From assembly GCA_031119475.1 (NCBI GenBank), contig JAVHXV010000006.1, positions 124,001-188,000 on the forward strand: a stretch of DNA of 64,000 nt, given 5' to 3'. The stretch is from Pedobacter sp. GTDB taxonomy: Bacteria; Bacteroidota; Bacteroidia; Sphingobacteriales; Sphingobacteriaceae. The position numbers and the translations under genes are program-made. Under the pieces are notes generated by a model. The model was not told where the DNA came from. It ran no database searches and saw only the letters and a list, made by a program, of their open reading frames with translations. Shown here in pieces: positions 18,313-27,845 of the stretch (position 1 is the first letter of the stretch; every line of letters begins with the position of its first letter).

Positions 18313-21012
18313 TTATAAGGCCCCAAGGCTCTCGGTAATGATCCTGATCTTCGATTCTGCATCGGCCTTTTTGTTGCGCTCGTTGGCAATGACCTCTGGT
18401 TTCGCATTTTGAACAAAGCGCTCATTGCCCAATTTGGCATCGACAGATTTCAAAAATCCCTGTAGATAGGCAAGTTCTTTCGTCAGTCGCTCTTTTTCGG
18501 CGTCGAGATCAACATTTTCGTTGAGCTCAACGAAAAACTCATCTTTTCCTACCATAAAGCCTGCTGCTCCTGGAATTTTATCCTGTACAAGATTAATTTG
18601 ACTGATGTTTCCCAATTTATAGATTACGCTGAACCACTTTTCGTAATCGATTTCGGTATTGACCTTAATGTTCAGCGGCAAAGCTTCCTTTGGAGAAATC
18701 TGACGTATATTCCTAATGTTCCTGATTTCGGCAATCAGTTCTTTGAGCTGCTGCCCTTCCCTCAAAAGTTTTTCGTTGGCCTGCCCAATCGTCGGATAAT
18801 CGGCTACGATACAGCAATCCGTTTCGTCACGCTGACCGAACAGTTCATCGTGGTAAAGCTCTTCGGTAATGAACGGCATAAAAGGATGCAACAGGCGAAG
18901 GATCGACTCGAAATATTGGATGCTGATCTTTTTGGTTTCGGCATCAACAGGTTGCTGATAGGCGGGCTTGACCATTTCTAGGTACCAGGCACAAAAATCA
19001 TCCCATACCAATTTATAGGAAGCCATTAGGGCCTCAGAAAGCCTGTACTGCTTAAAGTTAGATTCGATTTCGGCCAAAGCCTCATTGAAACGGCTTTCGA
19101 ACCAGGCTATGGCCTGACCGTTCGGATTTGCCAGTGCTTCATCTACTTCCCATCCTTTTACCAATTTAAAGGCGTTCCATATCTTGCTGCCAAAGTTCCG
19201 CCCCTGCTCACAATAAGCTTCATCAAACATGAGGTCGTTTCCTGCCGGTGACGACATCAGCATGCCCACGCGTACCCCATCTGCACTGTATTTTTCGATC
19301 AGTCCGATCGGGTCGGGAGAATTACCCAAAGATTTGGACATTTTTCTGCCCAGTTTATCGCGAACTATTCCTGTAAGGTAAACATTGGTAAATGGTTTTT
19401 TGCCTGCAAATTCATGTCCGGCCATGATCATCCTGGCCACCCAGAAGAACAAGATCTCTGGTGCGGTGACCAAATCGTTTGTAGGATAGTAGTATTTGAA
19501 ATCTTTATTATTGGGATCCTTAAATCCGTCAAAAACAGAAATCGGCCACAACCATGAGGAGAACCAGGTGTCCATCACATCTTCATCCTGTGTAATGAAT
19601 GCAGCGCACTGGGCCCTAAAGCCTGCTTTTTCTTCTTCCGAAAATCTGCTGCGCTCAGGATGGCGGTTGATCAGCTCTTCGATGGCCTCTGCCTTGGTCT
19701 TGGCCACAACGGGTTCCTCATGCTGGAAATACCAGGCAGGGATTCGCTGGCCCCACCACAGTTGCCTGCTGATGCACCAATCTTTCACATTTTCCATCCA
19801 ATGGCGATAGGTATTGATGAATTTTTCGGGGATCAATTTGACCTCCCCATTCAATACATCCGCTAAGGCGGGCTTGGCCAATTGGTCCATTTTGGAAAAC
19901 CACTGCAGGGATAGTTTGGGTTCGATTACGGCATCGGTACGCTCAGAAAAGCCAACCTGCGACTTGTAATCTTCCACTTTTTCGAGGTGCCCGCTTTCTT
20001 CGAGCATTTTGGCAATTTTTTTCCTGGCGATAAATCGGTCCTCACCGATCAGAATTTCTGCCTTATCATTTAAGGTACCATCATCGTTTAGGATGTCGAT
20101 AACCGGTAACTTGTGCTTAATGCCGAGTTCATAATCGTTCAGATCGTGCGCAGGCGTTACCTTTAAACAGCCCGTCCCAAAGTCCATCGTCACATATTCA
20201 TCCTGGATAATCGGGATTTCACGGTTGATCAACGGTACATATACTTTCTTGCCCTTTAGATGAGCATAACGCTCGTCGTTCGGATTAACACAGATGGCAC
20301 TATCGGCCATAATGGTTTCCGGACGTGTAGTCGCAATAATCAGCGCGTTTTGGGTCGTTGGTCGTGGGCTATGGGTTGCAAGTGGACTGTCTGTTTCAAC
20401 AAGCCAATACTTGATGTAGTACAACTTTGAGTTGACTTCTTTTCGGATCACCTCTTCATCAGAAACGGCAGATTTTGCTGCAGGATCCCAATTTACCATC
20501 CGTACGCCTCGGTAGATGTTACCTTTTTTGTACAAATGGATAAAGCTGTCGATCACTGCATCAGAAAGGTCTTCTTCCATGGTAAACCTCGTCCTGTCCC
20601 AATCGCAGCTTGCCCCTAATTTCTTGAGCTGCTCAAGTATAATGCCTCCATATTTTTCCTTCCATTCCCAGGCGTGCTTCAAAAATTCCTCACGGCTAAT
20701 GTCTTTTTTGGCAATCCCCTTTTCCTTTAACATGGCTACAACCTTGGCCTCAGTAGCAATAGATGCGTGGTCGGTTCCCGGCACCCAACAGGCATTTTTG
20801 CCCTGCATGCGTGCCTTGCGGATCAATACATCCTGAATGGTATTGTTGAGCATGTGGCCCATGTGCAATACGCCCGTCACATTTGGCGGCGGGATAACGA
20901 TGGTATACGGTTCACGATGGTCAGGTTCTGAATGAAAAAATCGCTTTGACAGCCAATAGCTGTACCATTTGTCTTCGGCTTCGGCAGGATTATATTTTGT
21001 AGCTGTACTCAT
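18313..21012 (-). CDS. valS: valine--tRNA ligase
   Basis: PPPNVTGVLHMGHMLNNT, GRKMSKSLGNSPDP, C-terminal coiled coil; ATG 21012. Confidence 0.97.
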   Translation of the reverse strand: MSTATKYNPAEAEDKWYSYWLSKRFFHSEPDHREPYTIVIPPPNVTGVLHMGHMLNNTIQDVLIRKARMQGKNACWVPGTDHASIATEAKVVAMLKEKGIAKKDISREEFLKHAWEWKEKYGGIILEQLKKLGASCDWDRTRFTMEEDLSDAVIDSFIHLYKKGNIYRGVRMVNWDPAAKSAVSDEEVIRKEVNSKLYYIKYWLVETDSPLATHSPRPTTQNALIIATTRPETIMADSAICVNPNDERYAHLKGKKVYVPLINREIPIIQDEYVTMDFGTGCLKVTPAHDLNDYELGIKHKLPVIDILNDDGTLNDKAEILIGEDRFIARKKIAKMLEESGHLEKVEDYKSQVGFSERTDAVIEPKLSLQWFSKMDQLAKPALADVLNGEVKLIPEKFINTYRHWMENVKDWCISRQLWWGQRIPAWYFQHEEPVVAKTKAEAIEELINRHPERSRFSEEEKAGFRAQCAAFITQDEDVMDTWFSSWLWPISVFDGFKDPNNKDFKYYYPTNDLVTAPEILFFWVARMIMAGHEFAGKKPFTNVYLTGIVRDKLGRKMSKSLGNSPDPIGLIEKYSADGVRVGMLMSSPAGNDLMFDEAYCEQGRNFGSKIWNAFKLVKGWEVDEALANPNGQAIAWFESRFNEALAEIESNFKQYRLSEALMASYKLVWDDFCAWYLEMVKPAYQQPVDAETKKISIQYFESILRLLHPFMPFITEELYHDELFGQRDETDCCIVADYPTIGQANEKLLREGQQLKELIAEIRNIRNIRQISPKEALPLNIKVNTEIDYEKWFSVIYKLGNISQINLVQDKIPGAAGFMVGKDEFFVELNENVDLDAEKERLTKELAYLQGFLKSVDAKLGNERFVQNAKPEVIANERNKKADAESKIRIITESLGAL

Positions 21013-21029
21013 GTAAATTGGAAAAAGCA

Positions 21030-21037
21030 CAAAAATA
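21030..21037 (-). promoter_or_regulatory. Bacteroidota -7 element TATTTTTG
   Basis: TAnnTTTG on the minus strand, 17 nt before valS ATG. Confidence 0.6.
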
Positions 21038-21054
21038 GCGAATTGGGCGGAGAA

Positions 21055-21165
21055 AGTTAAAAGTTGAAGGTTGAAAGTTCAAGGTTCAAGGTTAAAGGTT
21101 GAAGGTTATGCCGAAGGCTCCGCAGGAGTTCCTTGGGAACATCACTGCGGGAAAGGTTGAACGCT
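21055..21165. repeat. AAGGTTGAAAGTTC module containing a GC-rich GCCGAAGGC...CTGCGGGAAAGGTTG insert
   Basis: Upstream of minus-strand valS. Confidence 0.85.
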
Positions 21166-21500
21166 ATGCCCTATGCACTATGCGCTCTTGTCTTTGCCTA
21201 TGCGCCACGCACGAAACATTTTTACGCCACTGCACAATAAAAAATGTTAAAATATGTTAATACTGTATAAAATCTCAATGATGAAATCCTTTAGGCTAAC
21301 CGTATTCAACGGTGATTTCTTCCGGAAAATCGGATTGACCAAAATCTACTATTGGTTCAACAAGTAATATTTCTATTAAAATAATTGGGTTTAATAGGGA
21401 ATTTCTTACATTCAGCCTTAATTAACTTAAGGATGGATGCGCTACGATGATCAATGGCCAAGCGTAAAAAAGCTTCATCTTACTATAAAACTTATTGCTA

Positions 21501-23543
21501 ATGAAACTAAATCAACTCAAAAATTATTTTGCAGTGATGGGACTGGTAGCGGCCAGTGTTGCTGCAGATGCCCAAAACGCGCCCAAAAGGAAATTTATCG
21601 ATCCTGCAAATATGGACCTCAGTGTAAAGCCTGGCGATGATTTTTATCAATATGCCAGCGGCACCTGGATCAAGAGCAATCCGGTTCCAGCCAAGGAAAC
21701 CAGATGGGGATCGTTCAATGAACTGCGCGAATTTAATGCACAGGCTGTAAAAGGACTTCTGGAAGCGGCAGCGGCCGATAAAAATGCACCGGCAGGTTCC
21801 GTGACACGACGCGTAGGTGATTTCTATGCCGCAGCCATGGACAGCGCGGCGATCGAAAAATTAGGGTACACCCCGATCAAGGGAGACCTGGAAAAAATCA
21901 AACAGCTTAAGTCTATCGACGATGTACTGAACCACATCGCCTATATGCGTACTGCAGGAGTTGGCGGCGGCATGTTCGGACTAGGTGTTGCGCAGGACAG
22001 AAAGAATGTAACCAAATACGTAGTCAATATTTCGCAGGGCGGAACAACCCTGGGCGATCGTGATTACTACCTGAAAGATGATCCGCAGAGCACGCGCATC
22101 AGGGCCGCCTACCATGTGTATATGGTCAAATTGTTTACATTGATCGGTTATAGCGAAGCTGAAGCACAGCAAAAAGCGGCCACGGTATTCAACCTGGAAA
22201 AATCGCTAGCCGAGAAACAAATGAGCCGCATCGAGATGCGCGATCAGTATAAGACCTACAACAAGCTTACCGTTGCCGAATTCAACAAGGTTACCCCGCA
22301 CATCAACTGGGCGACCATGATGCCTAAATATGGCATCAACGGACAGGATACGGTTTTGGTCAATTCGCCATCCTTCTTTAAATCACTTGATGGCATGCTG
22401 ACCAGTGTTCCATTATCAGATTGGAAAACCTATTTGGAATGGAACGTGCTCAAAGGCGCGGCCAATAGCCTGAGTTCTCCTTTTGTAAATGCCAGCTTTG
22501 CATTTACACAGGCACAAACTGGACAAAAAGTAGCTACACCGCGCTGGCAGCGCATGAGTGCGCTTACCGATGGTACCATTGGCGAATTATTGGGCCAATT
22601 GTATGTGGCCAAATATTTCAAGCCAGATGCCAAGGTACGTATGGACCAGATGATCGAAAACTTGCGCAAAGCATTCGAAATCAGGATCAATGGACTGGAG
22701 TGGATGAGTGCAACAACAAAAAAGCGAGCCCTGGAAAAATTACATGCATTTACACCAAAAGTTGGATATACCACCAAATGGCAAACGTATACAGGTCTTG
22801 ACATCAATAGGAACAGCTATTTCCAGAACCTCCGCAATGCGAGCATCTGGGGCTATAAAGAAAACATTAGTCGTTTGGGCAAACCTGTTGACCGTACCAG
22901 ATTTGGCATGACCCCTCCTACCGTAAACGCATCTTACAGTCCGACCATGAACGAAATTGTATTCCCTGCAGGGATTCTCCAATTTCCTTTCTTTGACCCG
23001 AACGCAGACGATGCCGTGAATTATGGTGGCATTGGCGCGGTAATCGGACATGAAATGAGCCATGGTTTCGATGATACTGGTAGCCAATATGACAAAGATG
23101 GCAACCTTAAAAATTGGTGGACAGATGAAGATCGTGCCAAATTCAATGAAAAGACCAAAGCTTTGGGCGATCAGTTCAGCAGCTATACCGTTGTTGATAC
23201 GATCCATGTGCTGGGCAAACTGACCATGGGCGAAAATATTGGAGATTTGGGCGGATTGAATGCTGCATATACTGCATTTAAGATGACAAAACAAGGCCAG
23301 AGCAACGAAAAGATTGATGGGTTTACACCTGATCAACGTTTCTTCCTTGCATGGGCGCAGGTTTGGAGAGGAAATATCCTTCCTGAAGCAGCAGCCCAAT
23401 TGATCAAGACCGATCCACATTCACCAGGCCCATACAGGACCATTGGTGCACCCGTAAACATGGATGCATGGTATAAGGCATTCGATGTACAACCTGGCGA
23501 CAAACTCTATAAAAAACCAGAAGATCGCATCCGATTGTGGTAA
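21501..23543 (+). CDS. M13 family metallopeptidase (neprilysin/PepO-like)
   Basis: VIGHEMSHGFDDTG HExxH, GENIGDLGGL, signal peptide; ATG at 21501. Confidence 0.95.
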   Translation: MKLNQLKNYFAVMGLVAASVAADAQNAPKRKFIDPANMDLSVKPGDDFYQYASGTWIKSNPVPAKETRWGSFNELREFNAQAVKGLLEAAAADKNAPAGSVTRRVGDFYAAAMDSAAIEKLGYTPIKGDLEKIKQLKSIDDVLNHIAYMRTAGVGGGMFGLGVAQDRKNVTKYVVNISQGGTTLGDRDYYLKDDPQSTRIRAAYHVYMVKLFTLIGYSEAEAQQKAATVFNLEKSLAEKQMSRIEMRDQYKTYNKLTVAEFNKVTPHINWATMMPKYGINGQDTVLVNSPSFFKSLDGMLTSVPLSDWKTYLEWNVLKGAANSLSSPFVNASFAFTQAQTGQKVATPRWQRMSALTDGTIGELLGQLYVAKYFKPDAKVRMDQMIENLRKAFEIRINGLEWMSATTKKRALEKLHAFTPKVGYTTKWQTYTGLDINRNSYFQNLRNASIWGYKENISRLGKPVDRTRFGMTPPTVNASYSPTMNEIVFPAGILQFPFFDPNADDAVNYGGIGAVIGHEMSHGFDDTGSQYDKDGNLKNWWTDEDRAKFNEKTKALGDQFSSYTVVDTIHVLGKLTMGENIGDLGGLNAAYTAFKMTKQGQSNEKIDGFTPDQRFFLAWAQVWRGNILPEAAAQLIKTDPHSPGPYRTIGAPVNMDAWYKAFDVQPGDKLYKKPEDRIRLW

Positions 23544-23582
23544 AACAATAACGATTAGCTAATTAGCCACAGTGCTGATTAG

Positions 23583-23921
23583 CTAATTATATTTTTGCTG
23601 AAGCTTTTTGGACAACTTGGACAGGACAAGCTCCCTTGATGTCTTGACGCGATGCTTCAGTTCTTCCCTTCCCAAAACTTCCAAGTTCTCGATATAGACC
23701 CATTGTTTTTTGGCCATGTGGGGTGCCTGCCTAATGCCATCTCTGGCCACCAGTTCGTCGAACTCCTCAGGTGTACATTTTGTAGAAAAACTGTTTCCTT
23801 CGTCGATGGCGATAATTACAAAAATCTTTTCTTCTATCATAAAGCAAAGATGCTCCCATTTCATGCCCTCAGTCGTGCCCGGCAAACTGAGGCAAAAATC
23901 CCTAAATTCTTCTATGTTCAT
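23583..23921 (-). CDS. MmcQ/YjbR family DNA-binding protein
   Basis: MNIEEFRDFCLSLPGTTEGMKWEHLCFMIEEKIF. Confidence 0.88.
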   Translation of the reverse strand: MNIEEFRDFCLSLPGTTEGMKWEHLCFMIEEKIFVIIAIDEGNSFSTKCTPEEFDELVARDGIRQAPHMAKKQWVYIENLEVLGREELKHRVKTSRELVLSKLSKKLQQKYN

Positions 23922-23929
23922 GTGGTAAA

Positions 23930-24035
23930 GATAAAGGTTAAAAGTTCAAAGTTGAAGGTTGAAGGTTGAAGGTTGAAGGTTCAAAGTTGAAGGTTGTGCC
24001 GAAGGCATCCCTGCGGGAAAGGTTGTAGGGTTGTA
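23930..24035. repeat. GAAGGTTGAAGGTT module plus GCCGAAGGCATCCCTGCGGGAAAGGTTG insert
   Basis: Upstream of minus-strand MmcQ gene. Confidence 0.88.
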
Positions 24036-24112
24036 AGGTTTTCATTCCTCGCTACGCTAGGATCAGATTGCCCCAAGGATGCATATGGCAAATCGGATGA
24101 CAATTCTCGTCT

Positions 24113-24148
24113 TGATACTTGATACCTGATACCTGATACCTGATACCA
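24113..24148. repeat. GATACCTGATACC module
   Basis: Upstream of mnmD, same orientation as 1893..1960. Confidence 0.9.
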
Positions 24149-24166
24149 TCTAACCCAAATAAATCC

Positions 24167-24174
24167 TATTTTTG
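24167..24174 (+). promoter_or_regulatory. Bacteroidota -7 element TATTTTTG
   Basis: TAnnTTTG, 4 nt before mnmD ATG 24179. Confidence 0.6.
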
Positions 24175-24178
24175 CCAC

Positions 24179-24856
24179 ATGAATATCCTCGCGCCGACCA
24201 ACGACGGGTCAAATACCTTGTTTAACGAAATGATCGGTGAACATTACCATTCAGCTCATGGGGCTTTACAGGAAAGTAAACATGTGTTTATCGATGCTGG
24301 ACTTAAGTACGCCCATCAACTTTATCCTGCGCAAGACCTGAGTATTTTAGAAGTGGGATTTGGGACCGGACTAAATTTTATATTAAGTTTTGCCGCCTGT
24401 AGCGAATGGTCCGTCCCCCTAAATTACACCGGCATCGAAGCCTTCCCCCTTTCTAAAGAAACCATCCAACAGTTGGATTATGAAAAATTTGTTCCAAACA
24501 AAATCTGGGAAAGCTTTATTTATAATTACGAGAATTCATTAATCGATAAACAAAAGTTGATAGAAGGCACCGAATTGGCCATCATCCACCAGAAACTACT
24601 TGATTACAAAAGCAATGAAAAATTTGACATCATCTATTACGACGCGTTTTCGGTAAGGCACCAGCCTGAAATGTGGACGGACGAAGTGATTGCCCATGCC
24701 TGCAGTTTTTTAAAGGATGGTGGAATATTTGTGAGCTATGCCATTACGGGCAACCTAAAAAGAGCGCTTAAAAAATGTGGCCTCCAGATCGAAAAATTAC
24801 CAGGGGCCCCAGGAAAACGAGAAATGATCAGGGGACAGTTGATAGTTTATAGTTGA
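24179..24856 (+). CDS. mnmD: tRNA 5-methylaminomethyl-2-thiouridine methyltransferase domain protein (MnmD)
   Basis: TNDGSNTLFNEMIGEHYHSAHGALQESKHVFI...LEVGFGTGLNF...YYDAFSVRHQPEMW. Confidence 0.9.
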   Translation: MNILAPTNDGSNTLFNEMIGEHYHSAHGALQESKHVFIDAGLKYAHQLYPAQDLSILEVGFGTGLNFILSFAACSEWSVPLNYTGIEAFPLSKETIQQLDYEKFVPNKIWESFIYNYENSLIDKQKLIEGTELAIIHQKLLDYKSNEKFDIIYYDAFSVRHQPEMWTDEVIAHACSFLKDGGIFVSYAITGNLKRALKKCGLQIEKLPGAPGKREMIRGQLIVYS

Positions 24857-24922
24857 CAGTTCTCAGTTCTCAGTTTACAATCAAACTAAACAACCAAAAA
24901 ACCAAACAACCAAAAAACCACA
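24839..24922. repeat. GTTGATAGTTTATAGTTGACAG then AAACAACCAAAAAACC modules
   Basis: First module 3' of mnmD, second 5' of the aldo/keto reductase. Confidence 0.85.
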
Positions 24923-24923
24923 T

Positions 24924-25865
24924 ATGAAAAGAATACTGGGCAATACCGATTTAGAGATTACACCAATCGCATTTGGCGGTAATGTTTTTGGCTGGACAAT
25001 AGATGAAGCACAGTCGTTCAGGATTTTGGACCAATTTACGGCCGATGGATTTAATTTCATTGACACCGCAAATTCTTACTCTCATTGGAAACCAGGGAAT
25101 AAGGGAGGGGAGTCAGAGACCATCATCGGGAATTGGCTGCAAAAGCACCGCCGACGAAATGATGTCATGATCGCCACCAAGGTAGGTTCGGCAATTGGGG
25201 GCTCGGGAACACGTTTGCAAAAAGACTACATCATCAATGAGGCCGAAAAATCACTCAAACGTCTCCAGACGGATTACATTGACCTTTACTTTTCACACTA
25301 CGATGACGAGACTTTGACCGTAGAGGAACCCTTGCTGGCTTATGAACAGCTGATCAAGGACGGGAAAGTGCGTTGGATCGGTGCTTCAAATTTCACGGCT
25401 CCACGATTAAGGGAGTCTTTGGTTGCGGCAAGCGCCAATAACCTTCCGCAATATCAGGTTTATCAGCCTGGCTATAACCTGTACGACCGTGAGGGATTTG
25501 AAGCTGAACACCAACAGCTCTGCTTAGATTTTAAATTGGGTGTTATCCCCTATTATTCATTGGCCAGCGGATTTCTAACCGGCAAATATAGGGACAACGA
25601 TGACCTGTCTAAAAGCCCGAGGGGCGCAGGTGTAAGCAAATACCTGAACAATAAAGGCTTTAACATCTTAGCTGCATTGGATCAAGTTGCCACAAAGCAC
25701 CAGGTTGAACCTGCCGCAATTGCCTTGGCCTGGCTGCTGCACCAGCCTTCCATATCAGCTCCGATTGCGAGTGTTACCGACTTGCAACAGCTTGGGTCTT
25801 TCCGTGCCGCTGTACAGGTTAAACTTGATCAGGAAGACCTAGATCAGTTGAAAGTTAAAAGTTGA
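24924..25865 (+). CDS. aldo/keto reductase
   Basis: FNFIDTANSYS...TKVG...DYIDLYFSHYDD...GKVRWIGASNF. Confidence 0.95.
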   Translation: MKRILGNTDLEITPIAFGGNVFGWTIDEAQSFRILDQFTADGFNFIDTANSYSHWKPGNKGGESETIIGNWLQKHRRRNDVMIATKVGSAIGGSGTRLQKDYIINEAEKSLKRLQTDYIDLYFSHYDDETLTVEEPLLAYEQLIKDGKVRWIGASNFTAPRLRESLVAASANNLPQYQVYQPGYNLYDREGFEAEHQQLCLDFKLGVIPYYSLASGFLTGKYRDNDDLSKSPRGAGVSKYLNNKGFNILAALDQVATKHQVEPAAIALAWLLHQPSISAPIASVTDLQQLGSFRAAVQVKLDQEDLDQLKVKS

Positions 25866-25960
25866 AGGTTAAATGTTGTGTCGAAGGCCTCCCTGCGGGA
25901 AAGGTTGAAGGTGCCTAATGTTCCAAGAGGGCCATTTGGAACACCCCAGTGGGAAGCAGA
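25850..25960. repeat. AAAGTTAAAAGTTGAAGG module plus GTCGAAGGCCTCCCTGCGGGAAAGGTTG insert
   Basis: Contains the aldo/keto reductase stop codon. Confidence 0.88.
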
Positions 25961-26015
25961 TGAATAAGCAAGCTAAAATCTTCATTTTCTTTACTATTTC
26001 TTACCTTTAAGCAGT

Positions 26016-26321
26016 ATGCACAAAGACAGAGAAAACAGAAGCCCACATATTTTAAATACATCTGCCAACTTACTGGGCTTCTGCTTTATTGTATTAACTT
26101 CAGTAAAGATATCAAAGCTGGAGGAATCGTCTTTCATTGATGAAGGCGCGGCGCTGGCCATCATTATTTTCATGAGCAGTTGCCTCCTCTCTTTTCTTGC
26201 TATGCGAAGCCAGGCTAAAAATGCGCTTAAAATGGAACGAAGTGCAGATATTTTGTTTCTTTGTGGGCTGATTATCCTATTTATTACCACGGTACTGATC
26301 GGCTTCAACCTAATTCATTAA
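26016..26321 (+). CDS. hypothetical small membrane protein (two predicted TM helices)
   Basis: 101 aa with two hydrophobic segments (AALAIIIFMSSCLLSFLAM, ILFLCGLIILFITTVLIGF). Confidence 0.65.
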   Translation: MHKDRENRSPHILNTSANLLGFCFIVLTSVKISKLEESSFIDEGAALAIIIFMSSCLLSFLAMRSQAKNALKMERSADILFLCGLIILFITTVLIGFNLIH

Positions 26322-26326
26322 TTCAT

Positions 26327-27133
26327 ATGCCCGCCAATATTCCACCAGCAGTTGCACAAACGCCAGATAAAGCCTTTCTACGTCTATTAACAGTGCTAGA
26401 CACCTTGCGCACCCAATGCCCTTGGGATAAGAAACAGACCATGGAGACCTTGCGCCACCTGACGATTGAGGAGACCTATGAACTTTCTGATGCCATTTTG
26501 GATGGCGATATGGCCGAAATCAGGAAAGAACTGGGCGATCTGATGATGCACCTGGTATTTTATGCCCGCATCGGATCGGAAACGAAAGATTTTACGGTTA
26601 CCGATGTCCTGAACGGCGTGTGCGATAAGCTGATCAACCGCCACCCCCATATCTATGGCGATGTAGAAGTGAACAATGATGAAGACGTGAAACGGAATTG
26701 GGAACAGCTCAAACTGAAAGAAGGCAACAAGTCTGTGCTTGGTGGCGTTCCAGCTTCTCTGCCCGCATTGGTCAAGGCCGGAAGAATCCAGGAAAAAGCA
26801 AGGGGCGTAGGTTTCGACTGGGAAGAAAAAGCACAGGTTTGGGCCAAGGTCGAAGAGGAATTGCAGGAATTTAAGGCGGAGTTTAACGTAGCCGAAAACG
26901 AAAACATCGACCGGGAGAAAGCCGAAGGGGAATTTGGCGACCTACTTTTTTCTTTGGTCAATTATGCCAGGTTTATTGACATCAATCCGGAAAACGCGCT
27001 GGAAAAAACAAATAGAAAATTTATCAAGCGTTTCCAATACCTTGAGCAGAAGGCAGCGGAAAACGGAAAGGCGCTTCGCGATATGACATTGGCCGAAATG
27101 GACGTTTATTGGAATGAAGCTAAAAAACATTGA
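26327..27133 (+). CDS. mazG: nucleoside triphosphate pyrophosphohydrolase MazG
   Basis: LRTQCPWDKKQTMETLRHLTIEETYELSDAI...GDLMMHLVF; second MazG repeat EGEFGDLLFSLVNYAR. Confidence 0.95.
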   Translation: MPANIPPAVAQTPDKAFLRLLTVLDTLRTQCPWDKKQTMETLRHLTIEETYELSDAILDGDMAEIRKELGDLMMHLVFYARIGSETKDFTVTDVLNGVCDKLINRHPHIYGDVEVNNDEDVKRNWEQLKLKEGNKSVLGGVPASLPALVKAGRIQEKARGVGFDWEEKAQVWAKVEEELQEFKAEFNVAENENIDREKAEGEFGDLLFSLVNYARFIDINPENALEKTNRKFIKRFQYLEQKAAENGKALRDMTLAEMDVYWNEAKKH

Positions 27134-27767
27134 TCAGCCGATGTTGAGTTCAGTGGATTTTGACAAGCCTGTAAAAGTAATCCAGATTTTCAGGAACATC
27201 TATACCTACGGCAAGGATGAAAGATCTTTCTCGTCAAGAAAGGATAAGCTGGCGTGGAAGCCCATCCCATCTACGTCTGGGCATGTGGCCGATCAAGTCC
27301 TCTACCTACCCCCATCGCTCAAAAATATGCCTGCAATCGGTAAATCTGTGCTCATCTTCCTATTGGATGATCAATTTCCTATACCAGAACACAGTGTATT
27401 CGAGCAGGAAAAAGTACAATTTGCCAGTACCAACCAACATTTTAAATTAAACAGCTTCAGGATATGGGTACAAGATGTACCAGAACTCCATTTTAAATAT
27501 GAGGCCTCCGAAGTCGGGATGCCGGCCAGGGCCGATTTCAAGATCGCAGAGCTTAAGCCATCCCATCCAATTTGCGTAAAGGTTAACGGAAAATTCGATT
27601 TCTCACTGACCGGTAGAAGGGCGCGGACCTATATAGACCAAACTTATATTTTTGAGCACTTGGGTGAGGTCAGCTCGTATGCTTTTTTGAAAGAACCCCT
27701 TATCCCCTTACTCAAAACCGTTCCTACAGCCTACAAGCTGATCGACCTTAACAAAACGCTTTTTTAA
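27114..27767 (+). CDS. hypothetical protein
   Basis: 217 aa ORF in a tight + strand run; no family recognised; alternative ATG at 27141 avoids overlap with mazG. Confidence 0.6.
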   Translation: MKLKNIDQPMLSSVDFDKPVKVIQIFRNIYTYGKDERSFSSRKDKLAWKPIPSTSGHVADQVLYLPPSLKNMPAIGKSVLIFLLDDQFPIPEHSVFEQEKVQFASTNQHFKLNSFRIWVQDVPELHFKYEASEVGMPARADFKIAELKPSHPICVKVNGKFDFSLTGRRARTYIDQTYIFEHLGEVSSYAFLKEPLIPLLKTVPTAYKLIDLNKTLF

Positions 27768-27845
27768 AATTTCGGTTAACCTGATCAATTATTATCTTTA
27801 GTAGCGAAGGATTTTTATACATCCATCGTCTAAACCATATAGCTA

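Noticed and set aside
22740-23420. 226 aa antisense ORF opposite the M13 peptidase
   Set aside because: Shadow ORF on the complement of a well-supported gene; no recognisable protein features.
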